Shown one piece after another: positions 8,951 to 17,464 of a DNA stretch of 64,000 bases. Source of the DNA: Bacillus_BD sp963708895 (lineage in GTDB: Bacteria; Bacillota; Bacilli; Bacillales; Cytobacillaceae); NCBI GenBank assembly GCA_963708895.1, contig CAVPUE010000009.1, positions 1 through 64,000 of the forward strand, in the 5' to 3' direction. The notes under the pieces were generated by a model. That model worked only from the letters and a program-made list of their open reading frames with translations, searched no databases and was not told where the DNA came from. The translations under genes were made by a program, and so were the position numbers. The stretch's first letter is position 1; each line of letters starts with the position of its first letter.

Positions 8951-9170
8951 TTGATATCCTAAGGCTGTTTTCGTAAAGTTTGTTGTTAAAATCTAAAGGC
9001 CGATTTTAACGTAGAAATGAGCTATTTTGTGCATTCGTAATTAAATTTGCAGCTCTTTTCTCAAAAATAATAAAGCTAATGTCAACATGAAAACAAGGAC
9101 AATCAGCTCTTTTTTATCTCACCAAAAGCAACAAAGTTTGAGAAAAGAGCCTATTTAATTGATATCCTAA
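8944..9170. mobile_element. MITE-like element, copy 3, with 19-bp direct repeats
   Basis: The element itself is 8963-9151 (189 bp). It is flanked by two identical 19-bp sequences, tatttaattgatatcctaa, at 8944-8962 and 9152-9170, as expected of a target-site duplication. Its ends are imperfect inverted repeats (ggctgttttcg... against a right end whose complement reads ggctcttttct...). It shares the internal gttaaaatc/gattttaac stem with copy 2 but is diverged in its middle. The left duplication contains the TAA stop of the transporter gene. It encodes nothing recognisable. Confidence 0.8.
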
Positions 9171-9174
9171 AGAG

Positions 9175-9212
9175 GAAAAGAGCATCACCTTTAATCCAGG
9201 GATGCTCTTTTC
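9175..9212. terminator. Terminator at the end of the thiamine operon
   Basis: Stem gaaaagagcatc / gatgctcttttc with T and A runs. It closes the minus-strand thi operon and could also stop transcription from the plus-strand transporter. Confidence 0.8.
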
Positions 9213-9216
9213 TTCT

Positions 9217-10250
9217 TTATTCTTCAACATTTACAACCATGTCGCTAACCTCTGGTACTTCCTCAATTAAGCCCGTTTCTTTCAGCCAATTGGAAACCTC
9301 TGTCCATGTTTCTTCATTTTGAGTACCAAATGCGACTCCATCTTCCTCCATTTTCGGTAGTAACACTTGGAGACTTTCCTTTTCTACCGCTTCCTCTAAT
9401 GGGAAATTTGCTTGATCTTGATTGTTTAATAAAATCGTAAGGGCTTCATCTGGGTTATCCCTCATAAATTCATATCCCTTTACAGCACCTTTCCAGAAGG
9501 ATTGAATTGCTTCCTTCTCTTTTTCCCATGTATCATCACTTGTCACAAGCAAAATTTCATTATAGGCAGGAACACCGTAATCTACTGGGTTAAAATAACG
9601 GGTTGCAAAACCTTGATGATTTAAAACGGGTACTTCATGGTTAATAAAAGCACCACTCACACCATCAACATTTCCAGTAACAAGAGAAGAATTCAAATCA
9701 AAGCCAACATCAAGCAGCTCAACTTTATTGAAATCTCCACCATCATGTTCCACCATCGTTTGAACCATGGCTTCATTTAAAGGGATGCCTGGATATCCTA
9801 CCTTTTTACCTTCTAAATCCTTTGGTGATTGAATAGAAGAATCGGATGGTAAAACAACATGATTTAAAGGTGATTGTACAATGGCTGCAACCGATTTAAT
9901 CGGAACATTTTCATTGGCTTTCGCCATAATCACATCTGGTTGATAATATAACCCCAAGAGTCACCTTTCCAGCTGCCGCTAGAGTTAGAGGATCTGTTGG
10001 ACCGGCAGGAAACTGAATATTTACTGCAACCCCTTCTTCTTCAAAATACCCTTTTTCTTGTGCCACATATAAATAACTATGAACAGCATTTGGATACCAA
10101 TCTAGCATAATACTAACTTCTTTCAAATCTTTAGACTCTTCATTTGTACCTTTATTGCCTGATTCCTCTTGAGTTGTTCCTTGTCCACCACACGCAGCTA
10201 ACATGAACAGTACGAGTAAACTTATACTTAATTCCTATTAATTTTTTCAC
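9217..10250 (-). pseudogene. thiY: ThiY, pyrimidine-binding lipoprotein (two frameshifts)
   Basis: Substrate-binding lipoprotein for formylaminopyrimidine, the NMT1/THI5-like component of the ThiXYZ transporter. Starting at GTG 10250 (GGAG ten bases before), the frame reads MKKLIGI and then shifts by one base near 10230 into SISLLVLFMLAACGG, a lipoprotein signal with cysteine lipobox. A second one-base shift in a run of four G (9952-9955) separates KVTLG from LYYQPDVIMAKANENVP. With both shifts repaired the product is about 343 residues and otherwise complete. Either the gene is dead or these are sequencing indels; the intact remainder and operon favour the latter or a very recent loss. Confidence 0.85.
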
Positions 10251-10252
10251 AA

Positions 10253-10999
10253 TTATTTTCTCCATTTCAAACATATTTTTTCTAGCCATATGACAAGTAA
10301 AAACAAAACAATCCCAACAACCGATAGTAAAACGATTGGAGCAAACACAGCAGCACCATCAAACTGTGTCATCATCCGGCGGCTAAAATAACCAAGACCT
10401 GCTTGTGCACCCAGCCATTCTCCAATCGCAGCTCCGATTACACTTACCGTTACGGCTACCTTTAGGCCTGAAAAAATCGATGGTAAGGCAGATGGTACAT
10501 CCAATTTTAAAAATATATCCTTTTTTGATGCACCCATTGTTAACAGTAATTCCTTTAAGTCCTTATTGGATGACCTCAGGCCGTCAAACGTGCTAACTGT
10601 TAACGGAAAAAAGGTAATCAAAAAAGTAACAATCACTTTACTCCAAATCGAGTAGCCAAACCAAACGACAAAGATCGGCGCTAATGCAATCGTTGGAATC
10701 GTCTGTGATGCAATGATAATCGGGTAGAAGGTTTTCTCAGCACTTTTACTCATGTACATCCAAACCGCCAAGCCAATACCCACAACAATAGAAATCAAAA
10801 GTCCAATCACCATGATTAATAGTGTGGCAGGGAGATGGACTAAGAACAGTACAGACTTTAATTCCCATAACTTCAGCGCTATATCGGTTGGAGAGGGCAG
10901 GACAAAGCTTTTATTATAAATCCTTGCCCCTACCTCCCAGACTAGCAAAATAACAAGGATGAAAAGACCAGGGGATAAATATGATTTTGCCTTTTTCAT
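10253..10999 (-). CDS. thiX: ThiX, thiamine-precursor ABC transporter permease
   Basis: Inner-membrane permease of 248 residues with six hydrophobic segments and the BPD-transport EAA-like loop around DLKELLLTMGASKKDIFLKLDVP, typical of SsuC/TauC/ThiX permeases. Its ATG overlaps the thiZ stop by four bases (ATGA), and thiY starts three bases after its stop codon. Position between the ATPase and the binding protein in a TPP-controlled operon assigns it to uptake of formylaminopyrimidine-type thiamine breakdown products. Confidence 0.9.
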   Translation of the reverse strand: MKKAKSYLSPGLFILVILLVWEVGARIYNKSFVLPSPTDIALKLWELKSVLFLVHLPATLLIMVIGLLISIVVGIGLAVWMYMSKSAEKTFYPIIIASQTIPTIALAPIFVVWFGYSIWSKVIVTFLITFFPLTVSTFDGLRSSNKDLKELLLTMGASKKDIFLKLDVPSALPSIFSGLKVAVTVSVIGAAIGEWLGAQAGLGYFSRRMMTQFDGAAVFAPIVLLSVVGIVLFLLVIWLEKICLKWRK

Positions 11000-11769
11000 A
11001 TTTTCACACCTGCCCGCAGCTGCCCGATTAATTGTTCTTTTAACTCTATTACTTCAGGGTGACCCAAATCACGTAGAACTCGAGGCCGACCCAATGGAAC
11101 CTTTACCTCTTGAATCGTCGTAATTGGTTTTTGCCCCGTGACAAAAATACGATCGGATAGAAATAAGGCTTCATCCACATCATGGGTAATAAACAAAATT
11201 GTTTTTTCCATCTTTGTCCACTGCTCTAACAGCCACTCCTGCATCGTTAATCTTGTAATAGCATCTAGTGCACTAAAGGGCTCATCCAAAAGTAAGATAT
11301 TAGAGCCACTTAAGATTGTTCGTAAAAAAGAAACCCTCTGTTTCATTCCGCCTGATAGGTCACCAGGGAATAGATTTTCTACCCCTTTTAGTCCAAAATC
11401 CACTAATAGTTTGCTCACTCTACTCTGTGCTTCTTCTTTTCCAATTCCTTTTATCTCTAAAGGCAGAGTCGCATTATCCATGATCGATCGCCAAGGCATT
11501 AACAAATCCTGTTGTGGCATGTATCCAACACTACCTAATCTGTCTGAGGTCATCTCACCATTCATTAAAATGTCTCCGGAATTCGGCTGCTCTAATCCAG
11601 TAATGAGACGAAAAATTGTACTTTTCCCAGATCCACTTGGTCCAATAATACTAATAAATTCCCCATCATTGATTTGAAAACTCATATTCTTTAGAATCGA
11701 TTCTGATTGCGTTTTATCAGATTCGTATTGAAAGTTGACCTTTTGAAACTCTAAAACTGAATTACTCAT
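10996..11769 (-). CDS. thiZ: ThiZ, thiamine-precursor ABC transporter ATPase
   Basis: ATP-binding subunit of 257 residues. Walker A GPSGSGKST, the signature LSGGMKQR, and Walker B ILLLDEPFSALD with a following H-loop (ITHDVDEA) are all present. ATG at 11769 lies inside the end of tenA (ATGAGTAA), an eight-base overlap that implies translational coupling; the open frame runs to 11820 but only as an overlap with tenA. It energises ThiX/ThiY. Confidence 0.92.
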   Translation of the reverse strand: MSNSVLEFQKVNFQYESDKTQSESILKNMSFQINDGEFISIIGPSGSGKSTIFRLITGLEQPNSGDILMNGEMTSDRLGSVGYMPQQDLLMPWRSIMDNATLPLEIKGIGKEEAQSRVSKLLVDFGLKGVENLFPGDLSGGMKQRVSFLRTILSGSNILLLDEPFSALDAITRLTMQEWLLEQWTKMEKTILFITHDVDEALFLSDRIFVTGQKPITTIQEVKVPLGRPRVLRDLGHPEVIELKEQLIGQLRAGVKI

Positions 11770-12436
11770 CTGTCGGCCACATCTCTTGGTGATAGGCCAT
11801 ATCCCAGAACATATATTCAAATCGGGTCGTATTTAAAAAGATTTTTTCCAATTGAACAAGCTCAGACTCTGACTTGCCTTCCGCTAATTTATCTAATAAT
11901 TCAATACACCACTGTGCAGTTTGACCAAATTCCTCTGAACTATACATTTTAATCCAATCCCCATATAACTCATGATCCTTGGCACCTGGAATTTCCGCTA
12001 GCTCTTTCCCAATTTCCCAATAGCTCCATGCGCACGGAAGAAGAGCGGCAACAAGCTCAGCTAGCGTTCCATTTTGACCACAATGAAGCATATAGTGTGT
12101 ATAAGCTAACGTAATCGGAGAAGGATCTGCTTGCTCTAACTCAGCCTCTGAAATCCCAAAACGGGCTGCATATTGACGGTGAAGAGACATTTCCTCACTC
12201 ATGGTTGCGTGTAAAAGCTTTGAAAATACAGTCATATCCTCTAAATCAGTGGCTTTCACAGCCCCCAAAGCAAAGAGCTTGGAATAGTCAATCAAATATA
12301 AATAATCTTGAATCATATAAAAGCGGAACTTTTCTTGCTCCAGTGTTCCCGCTCCTATTCCTTTAACGAAAGGGTGGGAATGGTTCTTCCGCCAAATTGG
12401 TTGTAACTTTTCTAGTAACTGTTCTGAAAACTTCAT
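11762..12436 (-). CDS. tenA: TenA, aminopyrimidine aminohydrolase (thiaminase II)
   Basis: Protein of 224 residues, the normal TenA length. It hydrolyses 4-amino-5-aminomethyl-2-methylpyrimidine to HMP during salvage of degraded thiamine. The catalytic cysteine lies in ALLPCAWSYWEIG, and the N-terminal HPFVKGIGAGTL and YLIDYSK segments are family signatures. It lies between ylmB, which makes its substrate, and thiZ, with which it overlaps. Confidence 0.95.
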   Translation of the reverse strand: MKFSEQLLEKLQPIWRKNHSHPFVKGIGAGTLEQEKFRFYMIQDYLYLIDYSKLFALGAVKATDLEDMTVFSKLLHATMSEEMSLHRQYAARFGISEAELEQADPSPITLAYTHYMLHCGQNGTLAELVAALLPCAWSYWEIGKELAEIPGAKDHELYGDWIKMYSSEEFGQTAQWCIELLDKLAEGKSESELVQLEKIFLNTTRFEYMFWDMAYHQEMWPTDE

Positions 12437-12458
12437 TTTTTATTAATCTCCTTTTCTA

Positions 12459-13754
12459 TTAAATTAGGCTTTTTTGGATATGACACCATTGATAAATAAA
12501 GGTTAAAATGACTTTCGTATATTGAACTAACTGTTGAATAGAAACTTGTTCATTCACAGCATGGGCATGATGCAGGTGCCCAGGTCCATAAATTGCAGCA
12601 GGAATTCCTGCATCTCCAAACCAACCGCCATCTGTTACGGATGGAGAAACATCGACAACTGCTTGCTCTTTTACAATATTTTCATGGGCACTCATCAATT
12701 GTTGTACCGCTGGATGATTGGGATCAACCTCCAATGAAGGAAAGATCTCACCGCGGTCTTCAATCATCGAAGTGCCACCCCACTCAAAAACGGGTGGATT
12801 TTCTTTTAGCCAAGGATCGGCCGCTGCTAATGCAAGAATATGTTCCTCAATTTCCTTCGCTACGCCCTCATATGTTTCATTTGGATAAAAGTGAACTGTA
12901 ATCCACAATCGGCATTCATCGGCAATAAAGGCTGCATGTCTTCCACCTTCAATAACGGCAGGATTAATCGTATTAGTTCCAAGCGGGAAACCCGGATAGC
13001 TTTTCATCACTGCCCAATGTCTTTCAAGCTCCTGCAGACCCCCAATTACTTTGGCCATTTTTTCAATCGCACTTGCCCCAAATAGCTTCCCACCTGCATG
13101 AATCATTTCTCTGCGGGTCCCATCGTGAAACGTCTTTTTACTTTTAATCGTAATCCAACCGGTAATAACCCCGCCTTGGCCTTGAATATGTAAATCACTC
13201 GTATCGACGACAAGTGCAAAATCGGCATTATAGCCACGCTTGCAGCATTCCAGCGTACCAGCTTCGCCTACTTCTTCACCAATAACAGACTGAAATGTTA
13301 AATCACCTGGCAGCTCTATACCTGCTTCATTCAATAATTGAATCGCAAATAACGCTCCTGCTAGACCGCCTTTCATATCAGCTGCCCCTCTACCAATAAC
13401 TGCATCATCTTGAACAATCGGCTTAAATGGGTCTGTTATCCAGTCTTCATCTTCATTAATTTCTGCGACATCCATATGACCATTAATGATTAAACTCCGA
13501 TAATGGTCAGATTGGGATCCTTTTAGAACACCTACAACGTTTGGGTCCCCTGGATACACATCCCATTTATCGATTTGAAACCCTTTTTCTTTTAAAAAGG
13601 AAGCAACAAAACTTTGTGCTTCTTCGGTGTTTCGAGCCGGAGGAGCTGGTGTTTTATAGGAAATCAGTTCTTTCAATAATTCAATCAGTTCTTCTTGGCG
13701 ATTATCGATTTGATCTAATAAACGTTGTAATTGACTGTCCATCCCATATTGCAT
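12459..13754 (-). CDS. ylmB: YlmB, formylaminopyrimidine deformylase (M20 family)
   Basis: M20-family metallohydrolase of 431 residues. Metal-binding motifs are visible in INGHMDVAE and in RGAADMKGGLAG, with the base glutamates in IGEEVGEAG; the C-terminal metal histidine is in YGPGHLHHAHAVNE. In the bacillus salvage pathway YlmB removes the formyl group from N-formyl-aminomethyl pyrimidine before TenA acts. AAGGAGGT lies seven bases before ATG 13754. As the first gene after the TPP riboswitch, next to tenA and thiXYZ, the specific assignment is strong; sequence alone would allow a generic peptidase or ArgE-like label. Confidence 0.9.
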   Translation of the reverse strand: MQYGMDSQLQRLLDQIDNRQEELIELLKELISYKTPAPPARNTEEAQSFVASFLKEKGFQIDKWDVYPGDPNVVGVLKGSQSDHYRSLIINGHMDVAEINEDEDWITDPFKPIVQDDAVIGRGAADMKGGLAGALFAIQLLNEAGIELPGDLTFQSVIGEEVGEAGTLECCKRGYNADFALVVDTSDLHIQGQGGVITGWITIKSKKTFHDGTRREMIHAGGKLFGASAIEKMAKVIGGLQELERHWAVMKSYPGFPLGTNTINPAVIEGGRHAAFIADECRLWITVHFYPNETYEGVAKEIEEHILALAAADPWLKENPPVFEWGGTSMIEDRGEIFPSLEVDPNHPAVQQLMSAHENIVKEQAVVDVSPSVTDGGWFGDAGIPAAIYGPGHLHHAHAVNEQVSIQQLVQYTKVILTFIYQWCHIQKSLI

Positions 13755-13776
13755 AGATACCTCCTTATATCAATAA

Positions 13777-13810
13777 AAAAGCCACTTCTTAAATGAAAGA
13801 AGTGGCTTTT
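13777..13810 (-). terminator. Riboswitch terminator (expression platform) of the thi operon
   Basis: Perfect stem aaaagccacttctt / aagaagtggctttt followed on the minus strand by a T run. It lies between the TPP aptamer and ylmB, so ligand binding should favour this terminator and stop transcription of the operon. Confidence 0.85.
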
Positions 13811-13857
13811 AATATCGTATTATTTTATTCACAGAATTTAAAACGATCTTAGTTGTC

Positions 13858-13946
13858 CCACTTTCCTTCGCTAGCATTACCTAGTGCAGGTTCAAGGGTT
13901 AAGGCAAATCACCTCTCTCAGCTAATAAAGCACCCCTAGTGTTACG
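13858..13946 (-). ncRNA. TPP riboswitch (THI element)
   Basis: On the minus strand the conserved thi-box elements appear in order: ggggtgc, ctgagagaggtga, acccttgaacctg, and ctaggtaatgctagcgaagg. Together with the downstream terminator this forms a standard TPP-sensing attenuator ahead of ylmB-tenA-thiZXY, so the salvage operon is on only when thiamine pyrophosphate is low. Confidence 0.97.
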
Positions 13947-14194
13947 GAATTATTCAATTATCTATACTCATATAATTACACAATTCAAAATTTTAATCAA
14001 TAGCCTATATTCAAATTGCTATAAGTAACTCTCCCACTATCCATTAACAAGAGTAAAAATAAATAGACCAAACTCCTGGAATAATGATCGTGCCTGTAAA
14101 ATACAATTGTTAAAGACTTATGCACATTTTGTCCAAGTACCGTTCATTTTTATCCTGAATAGTAGAGCAATAGTTCAAAAAGGAGAGAAGGAAA

Positions 14195-15637
14195 ATGTAT
14201 ACTTTTTTATCTGGTATTGCACTTTTAATAATTGGTTATTTTACATATGGTAAGTTTATTGAAAAACTATTTGGTATTAAGCCAAACCGCCCTACACCTG
14301 CTTATGTGAACAGCGATGGCGTTGATTTTGTGCCAATGAATGTTCCAAAAAACGCTTTAATTCAACTTTTGAATATTGCAGGTACAGGACCCGTTTTTGG
14401 TCCAATTATGGGGGCCTTATACGGTCCGGTTGCTTTTATTTGGATCGTCATTGGCTGTATTTTTGCTGGTGCAGTCCACGATTATTTAACGGGGATGATT
14501 TCAATCCGTAATCGCGGTGCACACCTACCAGAACTCGCTAGCCGTTTTTTAGGAAAAATAATGAAACATGTTGTCAATGGATTCTCTGTATTATTGTTAC
14601 TATTAGTCGGTACCGTCTTTGTCACGACACCTGCAAGTCTATTACATGTTTTGGTGGATGGTAGAATTGCGATAGGCATCATTATCGCTGCTATTTTTAT
14701 CTATTATATTCTTGCAACCCTGTTACCAATCGATAAGATAATCGGAAGACTTTACCCTTACTTTGGAGCCCTGCTACTCATTAGTGCTCTCGGAGTTGGA
14801 ATTGGACTAGTTGTAACAGATGCTCCAATACCTGAATTGTCGTTAACCAATTTTCATCCGGACAATATGCCCATCTTTCCTCTCTTATTTTTCACCATTT
14901 CTTGTGGTGCTCTATCCGGATTTCATGCAACACAAACACCGATTATTTCCCGTACAATAAAAAATGAAAGACAAGGTCGTAAAATTTTCTATGGCATGAT
15001 GATTGCGGAGGGAATCATTGCTATGATCTGGGCTGCTGCTGCTATGAGTTTATTTAATGGTTATCATGGATTAAATGGGATTATCGCTGCCGGTGGGCCT
15101 GGTGCGATTGTGAGTGAATCCTCTACTACCCTTCTTGGAGCCATTGGCGGAACATTGGCTGTTCTTGGTGTTGTTGTATTACCGATTACTTCTGGTGATA
15201 CGGCATTCCGAAGCGCCCGAATGATCATCGCTGAATACCTAAATATTGCGCAAAGAAAGTTCTCTAGCCGCTTATGGATTGCCATTCCTTTATTTGTGAC
15301 ATCTGCTGTCTTAACACAAATGGACTTCAATATTCTTTGGCGATACTTTAACTGGGCCAATCAATCTACTGCTGTTATTGCTCTTTTTGTATGTGCTATG
15401 TATTTATATCTTGCACGAAAAAACTACTGGATTGCCCTCATCCCTGGAACCTTTATGCTACTCATGGTCATTACTTACATTTTATATGCACCCATTGGAT
15501 TTGGATTATCCTTGAACATTTCTTGGATTGGTGGCTTTATCGGAACCGCTATTCTCGTAGCAATTTTCTTCCAAGCAGCGAAAAGAGCTCGTGCTCATCA
15601 TTTGCCGTTAGAGGAGGATGTTTCTGGTTGGATTTGA
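14195..15637 (+). CDS. cstA: Carbon starvation protein CstA family (peptide/pyruvate transporter)
   Basis: Integral membrane protein of 480 residues with about 13-14 helices. NIAGTGPVFGPIMGALYGP near residues 60-80, GCIFAGAVHDYLTGMIS, and SGFHATQTPIISR are CstA hallmarks. The length matches the short CstA form of firmicutes rather than the ~700-residue enterobacterial form. Known members import pyruvate or peptides when preferred carbon is scarce. AAAAGGAGAG precedes ATG. It is monocistronic, divergent from the thi operon, and ends in a very strong stem-loop. Confidence 0.93.
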   Translation: MYTFLSGIALLIIGYFTYGKFIEKLFGIKPNRPTPAYVNSDGVDFVPMNVPKNALIQLLNIAGTGPVFGPIMGALYGPVAFIWIVIGCIFAGAVHDYLTGMISIRNRGAHLPELASRFLGKIMKHVVNGFSVLLLLLVGTVFVTTPASLLHVLVDGRIAIGIIIAAIFIYYILATLLPIDKIIGRLYPYFGALLLISALGVGIGLVVTDAPIPELSLTNFHPDNMPIFPLLFFTISCGALSGFHATQTPIISRTIKNERQGRKIFYGMMIAEGIIAMIWAAAAMSLFNGYHGLNGIIAAGGPGAIVSESSTTLLGAIGGTLAVLGVVVLPITSGDTAFRSARMIIAEYLNIAQRKFSSRLWIAIPLFVTSAVLTQMDFNILWRYFNWANQSTAVIALFVCAMYLYLARKNYWIALIPGTFMLLMVITYILYAPIGFGLSLNISWIGGFIGTAILVAIFFQAAKRARAHHLPLEEDVSGWI

Positions 15638-15654
15638 AGTGCATAATAAGAAAA

Positions 15655-15694
15655 GGATTCCAAAAATGTTTCACATGAAACATTTTTGGAATCC
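15655..15694. terminator. Strong bidirectional terminator after cstA
   Basis: A perfect 19-bp inverted repeat with a two-base loop; the arms begin ggattccaaaaatg and end catttttggaatcc. It lies between cstA and the convergent remnants on the minus strand. Confidence 0.85.
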
Positions 15695-15710
15695 CAGCGC
15701 TTTATTTAGA

Positions 15711-15770
15711 TTACAAAGTCCCTACAAAACCACCATCGATATTAACAGATGTTTCTGTTACATAGGCAGT
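15711..15770 (-). pseudogene. 3' remnant of a short-chain dehydrogenase gene
   Basis: One minus-strand frame reads TAYVTETSVNIDGGFVGTL before a stop, the typical C-terminus of classical SDR enzymes (VTG..INVDGG). Nothing of the remaining ~230 residues is present. The fragment is joined to the 3' part of a lipoprotein gene, so it marks a deletion scar. Confidence 0.6.
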
Positions 15771-15834
15771 CTGCATCTGAAACTAAGCCATCATCAATTT
15801 CATCTTCTTCTTCAATTTCTTCCATTTCTTCCCC

Positions 15835-15924
15835 TTACTCAGGCATTTCATCATCATCTCCACAACCCGCTAAAGAAAACATCGTAGAGAATACCAGGAG
15901 AAATAGTAATAAGAACTTCTTCAT
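15835..15924 (-). pseudogene. Small acidic lipoprotein, copy with premature stop
   Basis: Encodes MKKFLLLFLLVFSTMFSLAG then C and GDDDEMPE before TAA. Compared with the intact copy at 16536-16691, a single G-to-T change turns GAA at codon 30 into TAA; the downstream acidic tail is still recognisable in frame (GEEMEEIEEEDEIDDG) and then runs into SDR-derived sequence. The signal peptide and lipobox (LAGC) are intact, so a 29-residue product could still be made. GGAGG precedes the start. Confidence 0.6.
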
Positions 15925-16089
15925 GGTTTAAATCCTCCTTTTTCATAATTTTTTGGAGATTATGTATCTGATTACAAGGTATCTTTCAAGTCAGATTTTA
16001 ACAAAGTATTCACATTTTAGAGAAATGCAGTCCCATTTTCTTAATATAATGAAGCTATAGTATTTAATAAATTAGAAAGGTTGTGAACC

Positions 16090-16251
16090 ATGCTCTGTAA
16101 AGCTCGCACGGAATCGATTGAGTTACAAATTCTAAGATCTTTAAACTCTCGAATGGCTTTATCCGTCAAGGAGAAGCAACATTATTTCAACCTTAAAAAG
16201 GGCTATGACGGAGAATTAATGTTTGATGCACTAACAGAAAGAGGCTGTAGA
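16090..16251 (+). pseudogene. N-terminal fragment of a NERD-domain protein
   Basis: The frame begins MLCKARTESIELQILRSLNS and contains KGYDGELMFD, which resemble the start of bacillus nuclease-related-domain (NERD) proteins. Similarity fades after about 55 residues, and the remaining frame to 16488 runs antisense through the lipoprotein repeats. Most of the nuclease-like domain is missing. The identification rests on the K-GY-GE motif and its position relative to the start, so it is moderate. Confidence 0.45.
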
Positions 16252-16330
16252 GGTTTTACCAATCATAGCCGTTACATTAACTATTGCACTCAACACCGTC
16301 TTCAGATTATGCTAGAAATAATAAACAAAG

Positions 16331-16535
16331 CAGTGAATAGGAAGTTCCTGTTCACTGCTCTGTTTGTTACCTTTCAAAGGTGTTTATTCATCATCAATCT
16401 CGCCATCACCAATTTCATCTTCTTCTTCGATTTCTTCAATTTCTTCGCATGCTCAGGCATTAATCATAATATACAACCAAAGCAGTGAATAGGAGGTTCC
16501 TGTTCACTGCTCTGTTTGTTACCTTTCAAAGGTGT
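16331..16535. repeat. Decayed tandem duplication (lipoprotein tail plus hairpin)
   Basis: A unit of about 146 bp is present twice: the hairpin around gcagtgaatagga...tcctgttcactgc, the spacer ctgtttgttacctttcaaag, and then the acidic tail of the lipoprotein gene. The units begin near 16331 and 16477. The second joins the intact gene; the first retains only the EEIEEIEEEDEIGDGEIDDE tail (about 16386-16445) without signal peptide. This records an unequal duplication and partial deletion. Confidence 0.75.
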
Positions 16536-16691
16536 CTATTCATCATCAATCTCGCCATCGCCAATTTCATCTTCTTCTTCGATTTCTTCAATTCCTTCCC
16601 CTTCCTCAGGCATTTCATCATCATCTCCACAACCCGCTAAAGAAAACATCGTAGAGAAAACTAAGAGCATGGGTAAAAAGAACTTCTTCAT
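16536..16691 (-). CDS. Small acidic lipoprotein (intact copy)
   Basis: Encodes 51 residues: a short lipoprotein signal ending LAGC (Cys21), then a tail made almost only of D, E, G and I. ATG 16691 is preceded by AAAAAGGGGGATT. The function is unknown; small acidic lipoproteins of this type might bind cations at the membrane surface, but this is a guess. The hairpin gcagtgaacagga/tcctattcactgc beyond the stop can act as terminator. Two damaged relatives lie nearby (15835-15924 and about 16386-16475). Confidence 0.7.
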   Translation of the reverse strand: MKKFFLPMLLVFSTMFSLAGCGDDDEMPEEGEGIEEIEEEDEIGDGEIDDE

Positions 16692-16899
16692 AAACTAAAT
16701 CCCCCTTTTTCATAATTTTTCCGATTTAATGGTGATTATGTATCCTCTAAGTAAGAATTCATATCAAGACTCTCCAAGCACCTTTTACACCTCATTTGTC
16801 ACTTCACAATCCTGCGAAACTACATATAAAAGACGAAAAATTTTCTTTATTTGACCTATTGTTTTTTTTATTTCATATTGTTAATATATAGAGGCATGA

Positions 16900-17330
16900 T
16901 TTGGAAAGCTAATATTCAATAATCCTGAGTCTTTCCAGCAGATAATTTTGACCACTTCTTTTAAGCAGAAGGTAAGGGCAACGGTGTGCCGGGTCAAATG
17001 CCGAATGGCAACTTTAGTTGCCTTATTGATTGAGTTAAAAGCTCAAATTTTATAAGTTGGTTACTTTACAACCAGTGCCTATGCACACAACTTGTGAAAC
17101 GGTCAATAAGAGTGGTAAAAGTAATTATTTGCTATATAGACTCTGATCAAAAGGATATATTGAATATTAAAAAGCGACTTCCATAATACCTTGGTGTTTT
17201 TTTGGACGTACTCGTATGCACACGACTATTTTGTCATGAGCATACTGACGACTTTTTAATATTGAAATTATATCTAAAGCAAGTGTTGTGCGCGGCAAAG
17301 CGTTTATTACACTTGCTTTTTTGTGTGTTA
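16900..17330 (+). promoter_or_regulatory. Structured leader-like region with terminator before the polyamine genes
   Basis: No convincing gene is seen here. A perfect 12-bp long-range stem (aatattaaaaag 17163-17174 with ctttttaatatt 17252-17263) encloses a nested hairpin gtatgc...gcatac with inner gac/gtc (about 17213-17245). It is followed by agcaagtgt...acacttgct and a T run (about 17278-17322), a good intrinsic terminator. The next gene starts 143 bases later. This order suggests an attenuating leader or a small RNA. It does not match any riboswitch consensus I know. Confidence 0.45.
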
Positions 17331-17464
17331 ATAATTAACAAACGAGGAGATATGAATACATCTTTTTCAGGCAGGTATCCTAAGAAAGAGATTGACTGTA
17401 TGTGAGTCTGTTATGAGGCTCCTCCTTGTTCGGCAAAATTTGAATTAAGATAGGAGATGTGAAA

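Noticed and set aside
16920..17100. A lysine, cobalamin or T-box leader
   Set aside because: None of the conserved sequence blocks of these families could be found, so only a generic structured leader is reported.
17202..17405. A 67-residue plus-strand ORF
   Set aside because: It runs through the terminator hairpin and leader structures, has no ribosome site and no recognisable sequence.
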